Shown here: in pieces, positions 34,777 through 43,639 of the stretch
Layout: each line of letters opens with the position of its first letter
Numbering within the stretch: position 1 is the first letter of the stretch
Source: Methylococcaceae bacterium
GTDB taxonomy: Bacteria; Pseudomonadota; Gammaproteobacteria; Methylococcales; Methylomonadaceae
Direction of reading: 5' to 3'
NCBI GenBank assembly: GCA_021647145.1
Contig: JAKIVF010000005.1
Span: 1 to 57,385, forward strand
DNA length: 57,385 bases
Notes under the pieces: generated by a model
The model's database searches: none
Told to the model about the DNA's origin: nothing
The model's input: the letters and a program-made list of their open reading frames with translations, nothing else
Program-made: the position numbers and the translations under genes

Positions 34777-35513
34777 AAAACTCGCTTTATTAACGACTAA
34801 TACTTTTAATAAAATCAGAAAATAAAGCAGTCCATTAGGCTGAAAAATCGACAGAGACTGAGAAAGTATTCGAAATTTAATACCCTCACAGTCTCCTCAA
34901 ATTTAAATATAAGCTAACCCACCCGTTTTCTATAAATCAACAAATTGTCGGGTTACGTTTTTTCACCATGTTCAAAAATACAACCCACCATACAATCTAT
35001 CTTATTGAAAATAAAATAATAACTTATTAATCAAGCAGTATTAGAACTCAAAATATCAATAACATACACTGTATGTTAGGCTGGCTGATTAAAAAATATA
35101 GAGGTTCTCACGTCAGCCTAAGAACCTGTTCAAGATCTAGCATTAGGAGTATCATTTAGCCTTTTGAGAATTTGTCATGGATTCAAGGATGAAAAAGTGA
35201 TAATGCATTCCACTTTTTCCTTAATATAAAATGTCAAATAACGCTACTGCGCATTCAACTTACAATTCATCCCCTTTACGTATTAATTGGTTAGATACTC
35301 ACTAATTCGAACACGTAAGGTTTTCTTTTATTTCTCAATCCTTTTTTTCTTATCTGCTATACTTCAAACAATTAGCAATACAAGCTAAATATTGAATTAC
35401 TAAAGATTAAATCTACACTATAATTAACACCATGAGCTAACAAAATAAAGCAATTTTAATAAACTCTCAAACATTTATTCTCCTCAGGGTTATAACATTT
35501 TCAGGATATTCCT
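34777..35513. other. 737-base gene-free stretch
   Basis: No gene is seen. It contains a partial repeat at 34835, an imperfect hairpin at 34854-34895 (GAGACTG..GTATT..AATAC..CAGTCTC), the right copy of the imperfect repeat at 35062-35143 and the upstream region of the first HDOD gene. Confidence 0.45.
35062..35143. repeat. Imperfect direct repeat, right copy
   Basis: ACATACACTGTATGTTAGGC, then TGGCTGATTAAAAAATATAG and AGGTTCTCACGTCAGCCTAAG (split here) is the partner of the copy at 33981-34060. Conserved blocks are TTAGGCTG.CTGATTAAAAAA, AGAG.T and CAGCCT..GAA..TGTT.AAG. Confidence 0.6.
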
Positions 35514-36785
35514 ATGGCTTCATTAAGCTCATTTTTTAAAGGAAAAAAACACTTAAGCAGTCTTTTAACTGAAGAAATATCGGTTGACACATTAAAAACT
35601 TTAATACCCATTAGAAACTTAAGTGAAGATAAATTACAATCTTTTGCATTAGAGAAAAAATCTGAGGTGTTAGCTGCAGGGGAAACTCTGTTTAAGATCA
35701 ATAGTGTTTCTGATTCAGCTATCTACCTTTTAAATGGAACTGTTTCCTTAACTGATGGTAATAATAAGTCTTTTGAAATTGAAGCCACAGAAACTAAAGC
35801 AAAATTCCCCATTACAAGTGGTATAAAACATACAACGACTGCAATTGCGAAATCAACAATCAGTATCTTGCGTGTATCACAAAAAATAATGTCTCTCAAT
35901 TCTCAAAAACACCAATCGTTTGAATTGACTATTCCAGAAGAGTTAAAAGACTCGCGTATTTTACAATCTTTTTCTCAATATTTCCTTAATGACGATATGG
36001 AAATCCCTTCATTACCTATAATTGCCATTAAATTAAGTGAGGCAATGAAAAAAAATATTGGTATAGGAGACGCCGTTAAAATAGTTCAACTAGACCCTGT
36101 TATTGCCGCAAAATTAATTGAAGTAGCTAATTGCCCTTTATATGTATCGTCTGTCCCCGTCAAAAGCTGTTTTGAAGCAATTAAAAGAATAGGACTCAAT
36201 GCTACCCGTAGCCTAGTCATTAGCTTAAGTATAAAAAATATCTTCAAAGGCAACTCTGCAAAAATTGCAAAGCATTTAGATCATGCCTGGAAAAATAGCC
36301 TTTATTTATCAAGCTTAAGCTATGTCCTTTCTTCTGAAAGTAAACAAAAAAACCCCGAAGAAGCATTACTTGCCGGCTTAATTTGTGATATTGGTGTAAT
36401 ACCTTTTCTAAATTTTGCTTCAAATTTACCTGAAGATTACTACAGTAATGAAGATATTCTTAAAGCAATGCCTGTCGTAAAAGGTATCGTCGGTGCTTCT
36501 ATTCTAAAAAAATGGGGGTTTGCAGAAGAATTTATCCAAGTCACTTTACATTCAGAAGATTGGTATCAAGATACTGAAGAATCTCTTTCTCTTACAGATA
36601 TTGTGGTTTTATCCAGGTTACACAATAAAATTGGAAAAAAAGAGACTTCTGACTTACCTCCCATAACATCAATACCCGCGGCAAGTAAGTTAAAAAATAT
36701 TTCTCTATCACCAGAAAACTCTCTCGGTTTTTTGCACGACGCAAAAGATAAAATTAATGATGCTTTAAAAACTTTCTCTTCCTAA
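35514..36785 (+). CDS. cNMP-binding-like and HDOD domain protein, paralogue 1
   Basis: The 423-residue protein has an N-terminal domain (about 25-125) resembling cyclic-nucleotide-binding folds: TLKTLIPIRNLSEDKLQSFA, then AAGETLFKINSVSDSAIYLLNGTVSL (split here). The phosphate-binding signature of true cAMP receptors is not evident, so ligand binding is doubtful. An HDOD domain (about 160-370) follows with the LPSLPIIAIKL-type start, IVQLDPVIAAKLIEVAN and GLICDIGVIPFLNFAS. HDOD proteins lack the catalytic HD pair and act as signalling adaptors, often for motility or c-di-GMP. It is followed 25 bases later by a paralogue. ATG 35514 after AGGAT. Confidence 0.8.
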   Translation: MASLSSFFKGKKHLSSLLTEEISVDTLKTLIPIRNLSEDKLQSFALEKKSEVLAAGETLFKINSVSDSAIYLLNGTVSLTDGNNKSFEIEATETKAKFPITSGIKHTTTAIAKSTISILRVSQKIMSLNSQKHQSFELTIPEELKDSRILQSFSQYFLNDDMEIPSLPIIAIKLSEAMKKNIGIGDAVKIVQLDPVIAAKLIEVANCPLYVSSVPVKSCFEAIKRIGLNATRSLVISLSIKNIFKGNSAKIAKHLDHAWKNSLYLSSLSYVLSSESKQKNPEEALLAGLICDIGVIPFLNFASNLPEDYYSNEDILKAMPVVKGIVGASILKKWGFAEEFIQVTLHSEDWYQDTEESLSLTDIVVLSRLHNKIGKKETSDLPPITSIPAASKLKNISLSPENSLGFLHDAKDKINDALKTFSS

Positions 36786-36810
36786 GATACTAAGCTGTAA
36801 GGAATATAAA

Positions 36811-38184
36811 ATGAACTGGTTTAAAAAATTATTTTCGAAAATATTTGGGTCAAAGCCAACTCAAGATCAAAATAATAATGAGTTCGTGAAAGAAAAAATA
36901 ACACCCAGTAAAAAACCAACTTCATGTTCAAAACCGATTAAAACATCAACTAAACGTCTAACAGCTGATGTTCTAAAAAAATTCATTCCATTAAAAAATA
37001 TGGATGAGAAAGACCTAGATTCGTTAGCGATAAAAACTCAAATATTTTCTAAAAAATCTATACTATTTATACAAGGAGATAAATCAAAAGAAGTTTACTA
37101 CTTATTAAGTGGTACTGTTCAAATTCAACCAGACAGTAACAATAGTTACAACATAGCTTTCGACACTCCTGTTGCACACCTCCCTCTTAATAGTGGAAAA
37201 ACCATAGGTGGCACAGCAACGGCATTAACAGAAGTTACACTACTTGTCGTACCTGGAGAGCTGAACCAACTTTGGGCGATTAAAAGTGACAATGAAGAAG
37301 ATTCTTATGTTGAATTAAATGACTTTGAATTACCGGCAGAACTGTCTAATCATGCTTTTTTCGAGAGCTTTTCTCAAGCTTATAGAGAAAACAAACTACG
37401 GCTTCCATCTTTACCTAACGTAGCGTTAAAACTTAATAAAGCAATGGCTAATGAAGATATTGGTGTCAATGAAGCAGTTGATATTATTCATATGGATTCC
37501 GCCATCGTCACTAAACTTATCCAGGTTTCTAACAGTCCTGCATACGCTCCAGTTAACCCGATTACAAACTGTCATGATGCTGTTCTAAGACTAGGTCTTG
37601 AAGCCACGCGTAATTTAGTGATGGGTATCAGTCTAAAACAATTATTTAAATGTGAAGACAAGCAATTAATGCAAAGTATGGAAAGCTTATGGAAAAAAAG
37701 CCTCTATCTATCCAGCTTAAGTTTTGTTCTGGCATCTGAAACTAATGTTATTAATCCGGATGATGCATTATTAGCTGGACTAGTCGCTGATATTGGCACC
37801 ATCCCCTTATTACATTTTGCAGAAGAAAACCCTTCTGAGCACCCTGATTTTAAAGATATTGAAAGTGCCATGCCTTACCTTAGAGCACCTGTAGGTTCTT
37901 TAGTTTTACATACTCTAGGGTTTTCTAAAGAACTAAGTGCTATCCCTCACCATTCAGAAGATTGGTTTTATGATAAAGGAGATAAGCTAACACTAACTGA
38001 TATTGTGATTTTAGCTAAACTACATAGCTACATTAGCACTAAAAAAACTGAAGGTTTACCTTATATCAATTCGATTCCTGCTTATTCAAAGCTCAAAAAA
38101 GGGTCATTAGATGCTAACTTCTCACTTATGATTTTACAAAAAACCCAAAGTAGAGTTAATAGTACAATGCAGATGTTATCCTAA
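36811..38184 (+). CDS. cNMP-binding-like and HDOD domain protein, paralogue 2
   Basis: The 457-residue protein aligns end to end with the preceding gene and arose by tandem duplication. It adds a Lys/Ser/Thr/Asn-rich linker (about 17-48) after the shared start NWFKKLFSKIFG. The sensory domain reads FIPLKNMDEKDLDSLAIKTQ, then GDKSKEVYYLLSGTVQIQ. The HDOD domain begins RLPSLPNVALKLNKAMANED and includes GLVADIGTIPLLHFAEEN. It follows RBS AAGGAA. Adjacent flagellar regulation genes hint at a motility or surface role, which is inference. Confidence 0.8.
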   Translation: MNWFKKLFSKIFGSKPTQDQNNNEFVKEKITPSKKPTSCSKPIKTSTKRLTADVLKKFIPLKNMDEKDLDSLAIKTQIFSKKSILFIQGDKSKEVYYLLSGTVQIQPDSNNSYNIAFDTPVAHLPLNSGKTIGGTATALTEVTLLVVPGELNQLWAIKSDNEEDSYVELNDFELPAELSNHAFFESFSQAYRENKLRLPSLPNVALKLNKAMANEDIGVNEAVDIIHMDSAIVTKLIQVSNSPAYAPVNPITNCHDAVLRLGLEATRNLVMGISLKQLFKCEDKQLMQSMESLWKKSLYLSSLSFVLASETNVINPDDALLAGLVADIGTIPLLHFAEENPSEHPDFKDIESAMPYLRAPVGSLVLHTLGFSKELSAIPHHSEDWFYDKGDKLTLTDIVILAKLHSYISTKKTEGLPYINSIPAYSKLKKGSLDANFSLMILQKTQSRVNSTMQMLS

Positions 38185-38486
38185 TCCTTTTGATTTAAAC
38201 ATTGAAGTCAAATGTATACCACACTATTAAAGTGTGTTATAAAACCGAGCATATTCACAGACAACATATCTTTAAGTAGCAATAAGACCCTCTTTCTCCT
38301 AAATATAAATAATCTTCGGTTGTGAGCTAACGGTTCTATCGTGCCCCAACTCTCTGGTCCAATTTACCGTTTGATTGCCAAAAGACGGTAACCTAACCTA
38401 CAAACCCTGAGACTCTAAAACATGAAGGTTTATTTTGTTACCAAAGACTCTATTCGAAATAACTAACTTCAACTCAAATAATAATT
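38185..38486. other. 302-base intergenic region
   Basis: No gene is seen. A weak hairpin CACACT/AGTGTG is at 38220-38236, a TTACCGT/ACGGTAA pair at about 38365-38392, and GCTAACGGTTCTATCGT at 38326-38342, which recurs as GCTAACGGCTTTATCGT at 41997-42013. Confidence 0.4.
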
Positions 38487-40526
38487 ATGAACAACCCCTT
38501 ACTAGAAAACACAACGCTCCCTCAATTTTCCAAAATAAAACCAGCACATGTTGAGCCTGCTATTGATGCTTTATTAGCAGAAGCCAGAAAAGTTGTTGAA
38601 CAAAAATTAATAGCTACAGATAGTTATACTTGGGAAAACTTGATTGAGCCGATTGAAGAGAGTGAGGACAAACTTAATAAAGCTTGGTCTCCTGTTAGTC
38701 ATATGAATTCAGTTGTCGATACTGATGAATTACGTGATGCTTATAATGCCTGCTTACCTAAACTGAGTGAGTATTCAACAGAAATGGGGCAAAATAAAGA
38801 CTTATATTTAGCCTTTAAACAAATTTCAGAAAGTGATATTTATTCTTCTTTAGACTTAGCACAACAAAAAATTATTACCAATGCATTAAGAGATTTTCAT
38901 TTGTCCGGAATTGGCTTAGATGAGAAGAAGCAGCAACGATATAAAGAAATTAAGCAGGAGTTGTCTAAATTATCTAGTAAATACGGTGAAAATGTCCTGG
39001 ATGCAACGAATGCCTGGACTAAGGTTATTACTGATAAAAAAGAATTAGCTGGATTACCTGAAACAGCCTTATCACAAGCTAAACAAACAGCTAAAAGTCA
39101 GGAGAAAGACGGCTGGGTTATTACATTGCAATTTCCATCCTATATTGCTGTGATGACTTATGCGGATAATCGCGAATTACGCAAAGAGCATTACACTGCT
39201 TTTGCCACCCGTGCTTCAGACCAAGGTCCCGATGCAAAAAAGTGGGATAACGGCCAAATTATGGAAGATACATTAGCATTAAAACATGAAATTGCACAAT
39301 TACTAGGCTTTAACAATTACTCTGAATACTCTCTTGCAACAAAAATGGCTGAAACGCCAGACAAAGTAATTGAATTTCTCGAAGATTTAGCGGAGAAATC
39401 CTTAGGCAATGCACATAAAGATCTTGCCGAGCTACAAAAATTTGCAAAAGAACATTATGGTATTGATGAATTACAAGCATGGGACATGACGTATTTTTCA
39501 GAAAAAATGCGTCAACATTTTTACCAGTTATCTCAAGAAGAAGTTAAAGCTTATTTCCCTGAGACGCGAGTGATACCAGGCTTGTTTTTAGTGGTTGAAA
39601 AACTTTATGGTCTAAAAATATCAGAAATTCTTGATTTTGATAGCTGGCATGACGATGTACGTTTCTTTCAAATTACTGATGAAGAAGGAAGTGTACGAGG
39701 TCAGTTTTATTTAGATCTTTATGCGCGTGAAAAAAAACGGGGTGGTGCATGGATGGATGATTGTGTAGGTCGTAAAAAAATAGCCGATAAAATTCAAATT
39801 CCCGTTGCTTATTTAACTTGTAATTTTACACCTCCTACGGCAGATACTCCAGCGTTGTTAACACATGATGAGGTGATGACATTTTTTCATGAGTTTGGTC
39901 ATGGTTTGCAACACATGTTAACCAAAATAGACTATCTTGGGGTGTCGGGAATTAATGGTGTGGAATGGGATGCCGTTGAGTTACCCAGTCAATTTATGGA
40001 AAACTGGTGTTGGGAAAAAGAAGCCTTAGCCTTGATTTCTGGACATTATCAAACTAATGAACCATTGCCAGATGATTTATTTCAAAAAATGTTAGCTGCA
40101 AAAAACTTTCAGGCCGGTATGCAAATGGTAAGGCAATTAGAATTTAGCCTCTTTGACTTTAAAATTCACCAAAATTACAATCCATCCAAAGGCGGACAAA
40201 TTTACCAGATACTTAAGCAAATTAGAGAACAAGTCGCGGTAGTTTCAGTTCCTGAGTTTAATCGTTTTGCTCACAGCTTTTCACATATTTTTGCTGGCGG
40301 TTATGCTGCAGGATATTACAGTTATAAATGGGCAGAAGTACTTTCCAGTGATGCTTATTCCTTATTTGAAGAAAAAGGAATTTTTGATCAAACTACAGGA
40401 AGATCATTTCTCCATAATATTTTAGAAAAAGGCGGCAGCCAAGATGCAATGGAGCTATTTATCGATTTTAGAGGACGAGAGCCTACTATTGATGCGTTGC
40501 TTCGACACACTGGAATCACAGCATGA
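38487..40526 (+). CDS. prlC: Oligopeptidase A (M3 family zinc peptidase)
   Basis: The 679-residue cytosolic metallopeptidase has the zinc-binding HEFGH motif (MTFFHEFGHGLQHML, about 470) and the third ligand region NGVEWDAVELPSQFMENWCW. The FSHIFAGGYAAGYYSYKWAE block near 595-615 is the usual C-terminal substrate region. It degrades signal peptides and other oligopeptides after proteolysis. Length and N-terminus NPLLENTTLPQFSKIKP match E. coli PrlC. The stop overlaps the ubiD ATG as ATGA, so the two are co-translated, an unusual pairing with no evident metabolic link. Confidence 0.95.
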   Translation: MNNPLLENTTLPQFSKIKPAHVEPAIDALLAEARKVVEQKLIATDSYTWENLIEPIEESEDKLNKAWSPVSHMNSVVDTDELRDAYNACLPKLSEYSTEMGQNKDLYLAFKQISESDIYSSLDLAQQKIITNALRDFHLSGIGLDEKKQQRYKEIKQELSKLSSKYGENVLDATNAWTKVITDKKELAGLPETALSQAKQTAKSQEKDGWVITLQFPSYIAVMTYADNRELRKEHYTAFATRASDQGPDAKKWDNGQIMEDTLALKHEIAQLLGFNNYSEYSLATKMAETPDKVIEFLEDLAEKSLGNAHKDLAELQKFAKEHYGIDELQAWDMTYFSEKMRQHFYQLSQEEVKAYFPETRVIPGLFLVVEKLYGLKISEILDFDSWHDDVRFFQITDEEGSVRGQFYLDLYAREKKRGGAWMDDCVGRKKIADKIQIPVAYLTCNFTPPTADTPALLTHDEVMTFFHEFGHGLQHMLTKIDYLGVSGINGVEWDAVELPSQFMENWCWEKEALALISGHYQTNEPLPDDLFQKMLAAKNFQAGMQMVRQLEFSLFDFKIHQNYNPSKGGQIYQILKQIREQVAVVSVPEFNRFAHSFSHIFAGGYAAGYYSYKWAEVLSSDAYSLFEEKGIFDQTTGRSFLHNILEKGGSQDAMELFIDFRGREPTIDALLRHTGITA

Positions 40527-41980
40527 AATATAAAGACTTAAGAGACTTTATTGATCAACTAGAGAAACAAGGTGAGTTGAAACGAATAACTGTTGAAGTT
40601 GATCCCTATTTGGAAATGACTGAAATTTGCGACCGCACCTTGAAACAAGAAGGTCCTGCTTTATTATTTGAAAACCCTAAAGGTTCAAATATTCCTGTAT
40701 TGGCCAATTTATTTGGTACCCCTCATCGAGTTGCAATGGGAATGGGGGCTGATTCAGTCACTGAGTTAAGAGAGATAGGCAAGCTACTGGCCTATTTAAA
40801 AGAACCGGAACCTCCAAAAGGCATGAAAGATGCCATGGAAAAAATCCCTGTTTTTAAACAAGTGCTCAATATGGCACCAAAAGTCATTAAATCCCCAGTT
40901 TGCCAAGAAGTTATTAGAGAAGGCGACGAGATTGATTTAAGCGTTTTTCCTATTCAAACCTGCTGGCCTGATGATGCCGCCCCTCTAATTACATGGCCAT
41001 TAGTGATTACTAAGGGTCCTAACAAGGATAGACAAAATCTAGGTATTTATCGTCAGCAAGTGATTGGTAAAAACAAAGTGATCATGCGCTGGTTAGCACA
41101 CCGAGGGGGCGCATTAGATTTTAAAGAATGGCAAGAGGAAAACCCGGGAGAACCCTTTCCAATTTCTGTCGCACTAGGAGCAGACCCTGCTACTATTTTA
41201 GCCGCTGTGACTCCCGTCCCCGATTCTTTATCAGAATATGCTTTTGCCGGATTATTACGCGGTAGTAAAACGGAGGTTGCAAATTGCTTAATTAATAATT
41301 TACAAGTGCCAGCCAGTGCAGAAATAGTCCTCGAGGGGTTTATTTACCCAGATGAAATGGCAGCAGAAGGCCCTTATGGTGATCATACAGGTTACTATAA
41401 TGAAGTGGATGAATTTCCTGTTTTTACAATTGAACGAATTACTCAAAGACAAGCCCCTATTTATCACAGTACTTATACTGGCAGACCACCTGATGAGCCA
41501 GCGATTCTAGGTGTGGCACTAAACGAAGTTTTTATCCCTATTTTGCAAAAACAATTTCCGGAGATTATCGACTTTTATTTACCTCCTGAAGGCTGCTCTT
41601 ACCGAATGGCTGTTATCAGTATGAAAAAACAATATGCAGGTCATGCAAAAAGAGTAATGCTGGGTACGTGGTCTTACTTACGCCAATTTATGTATACCAA
41701 GTTCGTTATTGTGGTTGATGAGGATGTTGATGTGCGTAATTGGCAAGATGTAATCTGGGCAATTACCACTCGAATGGATCCTGCTCGAGATTTAACTATT
41801 TTAGAAAATACACCGATTGATTATTTAGACTTTGCTTCCCCCGTTTCTGGCTTAGGTTCTAAAGTTGGCTTTGATGCGACTAATAAATGGGCAGGAGAAA
41901 CAAACAGAGAGTGGGGAAAACCAATTGTTATGTCAGAGGATATTATTAATCGGGTTGATGAGATATGGGATTCTTTGTGA
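40523..41980 (+). CDS. ubiD: 4-hydroxy-3-polyprenylbenzoate decarboxylase
   Basis: The 485-residue enzyme decarboxylates the polyprenylated 4-hydroxybenzoate ring during ubiquinone synthesis using prenylated FMN made by UbiX. Recognised stretches are MKYKDLRDFIDQLEKQGELK, RHRGGA-like region reading AHRGGALDFKEW, ITKGPNKDRQNLGIYRQQV, and AEGPYGDHTGYYNEVDEFPV near 285 with the catalytic Glu. Length is normal. Its ATG lies inside the prlC stop codon. Confidence 0.95.
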   Translation: MKYKDLRDFIDQLEKQGELKRITVEVDPYLEMTEICDRTLKQEGPALLFENPKGSNIPVLANLFGTPHRVAMGMGADSVTELREIGKLLAYLKEPEPPKGMKDAMEKIPVFKQVLNMAPKVIKSPVCQEVIREGDEIDLSVFPIQTCWPDDAAPLITWPLVITKGPNKDRQNLGIYRQQVIGKNKVIMRWLAHRGGALDFKEWQEENPGEPFPISVALGADPATILAAVTPVPDSLSEYAFAGLLRGSKTEVANCLINNLQVPASAEIVLEGFIYPDEMAAEGPYGDHTGYYNEVDEFPVFTIERITQRQAPIYHSTYTGRPPDEPAILGVALNEVFIPILQKQFPEIIDFYLPPEGCSYRMAVISMKKQYAGHAKRVMLGTWSYLRQFMYTKFVIVVDEDVDVRNWQDVIWAITTRMDPARDLTILENTPIDYLDFASPVSGLGSKVGFDATNKWAGETNREWGKPIVMSEDIINRVDEIWDSL

Positions 41981-42012
41981 ATTTTTTATAGGTTAGGCTA
42001 ACGGCTTTATCG

Positions 42013-42522
42013 TTAATCTAACATTTTTAGTCTATCTAGTTGGTCCAAGAAACTCTTAATCTCATTTTTATTCTGTAATTGGCTTTCTTGAACTATTACT
42101 ATATTGGGTATCAAACTCATCACAGTAGCTGAAAATAAACCACTACTTAACCCAATTTCCTGGCCTGTTTCAGAATATAACTTAGTATTATTTACTCCAC
42201 AGCTAGGCGACTTATCTTGAAGTACCAGGCCTGAAAATGATTTTTTTAAAACAAATTGTTTAGCAAAACTGATTAATGCGGCACTAACATCAACCTTGGC
42301 TTCATTTAATGTCAATACCTTTATTGTTGAGCCAACCTGTGTTAATTGTATTTTTTCTCTTGGAACACCTAAGCCAATTTCAACTTCTGGGCAAACAGGA
42401 ATGAGCTGGCAATATTTATTTAACTCTACCGCAATTAAGCTCGTGTATTTATCCTGCCCATCATATCGTACTTTTTGACCTAACAAACAAGCGCTTACGG
42501 CCACTACAGGTCGTTGTTTCAC
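42013..42522 (-). CDS. DUF523 family protein
   Basis: About 170 residues with the DUF523 signatures VSACLLGQKVRYDG, CPEVEIGLGVPREKIQL and LQDKSPSCGVNN. Conserved cysteines in SACLLG, CPE and SPSCG could bind a metal or iron-sulfur cluster. The function is unknown. GTG at 42522 gives the usual N-terminus (VKQRPVVAVSACLLG); the frame is open to a TTG at 42552 that overlaps ybeD by 28 bases. It is the last gene of the minus-strand cell-wall block. Confidence 0.85.
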   Translation of the reverse strand: MKQRPVVAVSACLLGQKVRYDGQDKYTSLIAVELNKYCQLIPVCPEVEIGLGVPREKIQLTQVGSTIKVLTLNEAKVDVSAALISFAKQFVLKKSFSGLVLQDKSPSCGVNNTKLYSETGQEIGLSSGLFSATVMSLIPNIVIVQESQLQNKNEIKSFLDQLDRLKMLD

Positions 42523-42524
42523 GT

Positions 42525-42791
42525 TTATAAAGCCATCAAAACTTCGGGGCAATCAGTTAGTCCTTGATAGATAGCATCCAGTTGTTTTTTGCTACTTGCT
42601 TCTATTGTTACTGTAATAGAGGTATATTTGTTTCCCTTGCTCAATTTAGTTTTTACTGTTCCTACTTTTACGGTTTCTACATGTTGATGAACAATACCAA
42701 TAACAATGGAATCGAAATTAGAGGTGTTTTTCCCCATCGCTTTGATGGGAAACTGACAAGGAAATTCAAAAAGTGTTTCTTCTTCACTCAT
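42525..42791 (-). CDS. ybeD: YbeD/DUF493 family protein
   Basis: The 88-residue protein matches YbeD in length and motifs: FEFPCQFPIKAMG, VETVKVGTVKTKLSKGNKYTSITVTIEA (split here), and QLDAIYQGLTDCPEVLMAL. YbeD adopts an ACT-like fold and its role is unknown; in E. coli it sits between dacA and lipB. Here it lies downstream of the transaminase with its ATG overlapping the upstream stop as TAATG. lipB does not follow. Confidence 0.93.
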   Translation of the reverse strand: MSEEETLFEFPCQFPIKAMGKNTSNFDSIVIGIVHQHVETVKVGTVKTKLSKGNKYTSITVTIEASSKKQLDAIYQGLTDCPEVLMAL

Positions 42792-43636
42792 TAGGCTCTT
42801 TTATATTGTTGAAATAAATGATTCATTTTATGCCAGACAATCCCTGGTTTTCCATCGCCCACTGCCTCAGAGTCCAGCCTAATGACGGGGACTATTTCTC
42901 TGGTTGAACTAGTAATCCAAATTTCACTTGCTGTTTTTAGAGCTTGAATAGAAATTGTTTCTTCTTGAGTTTGAATATTACTTTTCTCTGCTAACTCCAA
43001 TATTACTTTTCGAGTAATCCCTGGTAGTATCTCAGATGTATTTTTTGGTGTGACCAAAACATCATTAATAACAGCAAACAGATTACTTGCCGCTCCTTCT
43101 GTAATATATCCATTCTTATGTAATATTGCCTCAGCAGCCCCCTGCTCTATTGCCGCTTGCCTTAATAAAATATTCGCTAGCAATGTCGTTGCTTTTACGT
43201 TACATAATTCCCATCGGCTGTCTTCCATAGTCAATGCTTTTACTCCTGTCTCTACACCAGCAAAAGGTTGAAGATCAGAGCACATGGAAAAAACTGTCGG
43301 TTTTGGGTCTTTTGGAAAGGCATGATCTCTTTTTGGTGCAACACCTCGCGTTATCTGTAGATAGATATATTGATCCTTATTATTATCTAATAAAGGGGTG
43401 AGAATTTCTAACCACTTTTCCGAATCATAAGTTAGATTTAATCTAATTCGCCCTAAACTTTCCTTTAATCTTTTCAGATGATCATGGAGTCTAAATAATT
43501 GCCCAGAATATGAAGGAATAACTTCATAAACACCATCACCAAATAAAAAACCACGATCAAGTACAGAAATTTTAGCTTCAGATAAAGGTAAGTACTCTCC
43601 ATTTAGATAAACTTTACCGGGCATATTTTCAGTCAT
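42791..43636 (-). CDS. dat: D-amino-acid transaminase (class IV aminotransferase)
   Basis: The 281-residue PLP enzyme begins GKVYLNGEYLPLSEAKISVL and carries DRGFLFGDGVYEVIPSYSG (about 27-45), the D-alanine transaminase signature. The PLP lysine lies in LLANILLRQAAIEQGAAEA-linked sequence near VKATTLLANILL (about 145), and TEGAASNLFAV follows. It interconverts D-alanine and D-glutamate for peptidoglycan. It is next to dacA (which cleaves D-Ala) and ybeD, a grouping common in gammaproteobacteria. ATG 43636; stop abuts ybeD. Confidence 0.9.
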   Translation of the reverse strand: MTENMPGKVYLNGEYLPLSEAKISVLDRGFLFGDGVYEVIPSYSGQLFRLHDHLKRLKESLGRIRLNLTYDSEKWLEILTPLLDNNKDQYIYLQITRGVAPKRDHAFPKDPKPTVFSMCSDLQPFAGVETGVKALTMEDSRWELCNVKATTLLANILLRQAAIEQGAAEAILHKNGYITEGAASNLFAVINDVLVTPKNTSEILPGITRKVILELAEKSNIQTQEETISIQALKTASEIWITSSTREIVPVIRLDSEAVGDGKPGIVWHKMNHLFQQYKRA

Positions 43637-43639
43637 TTA

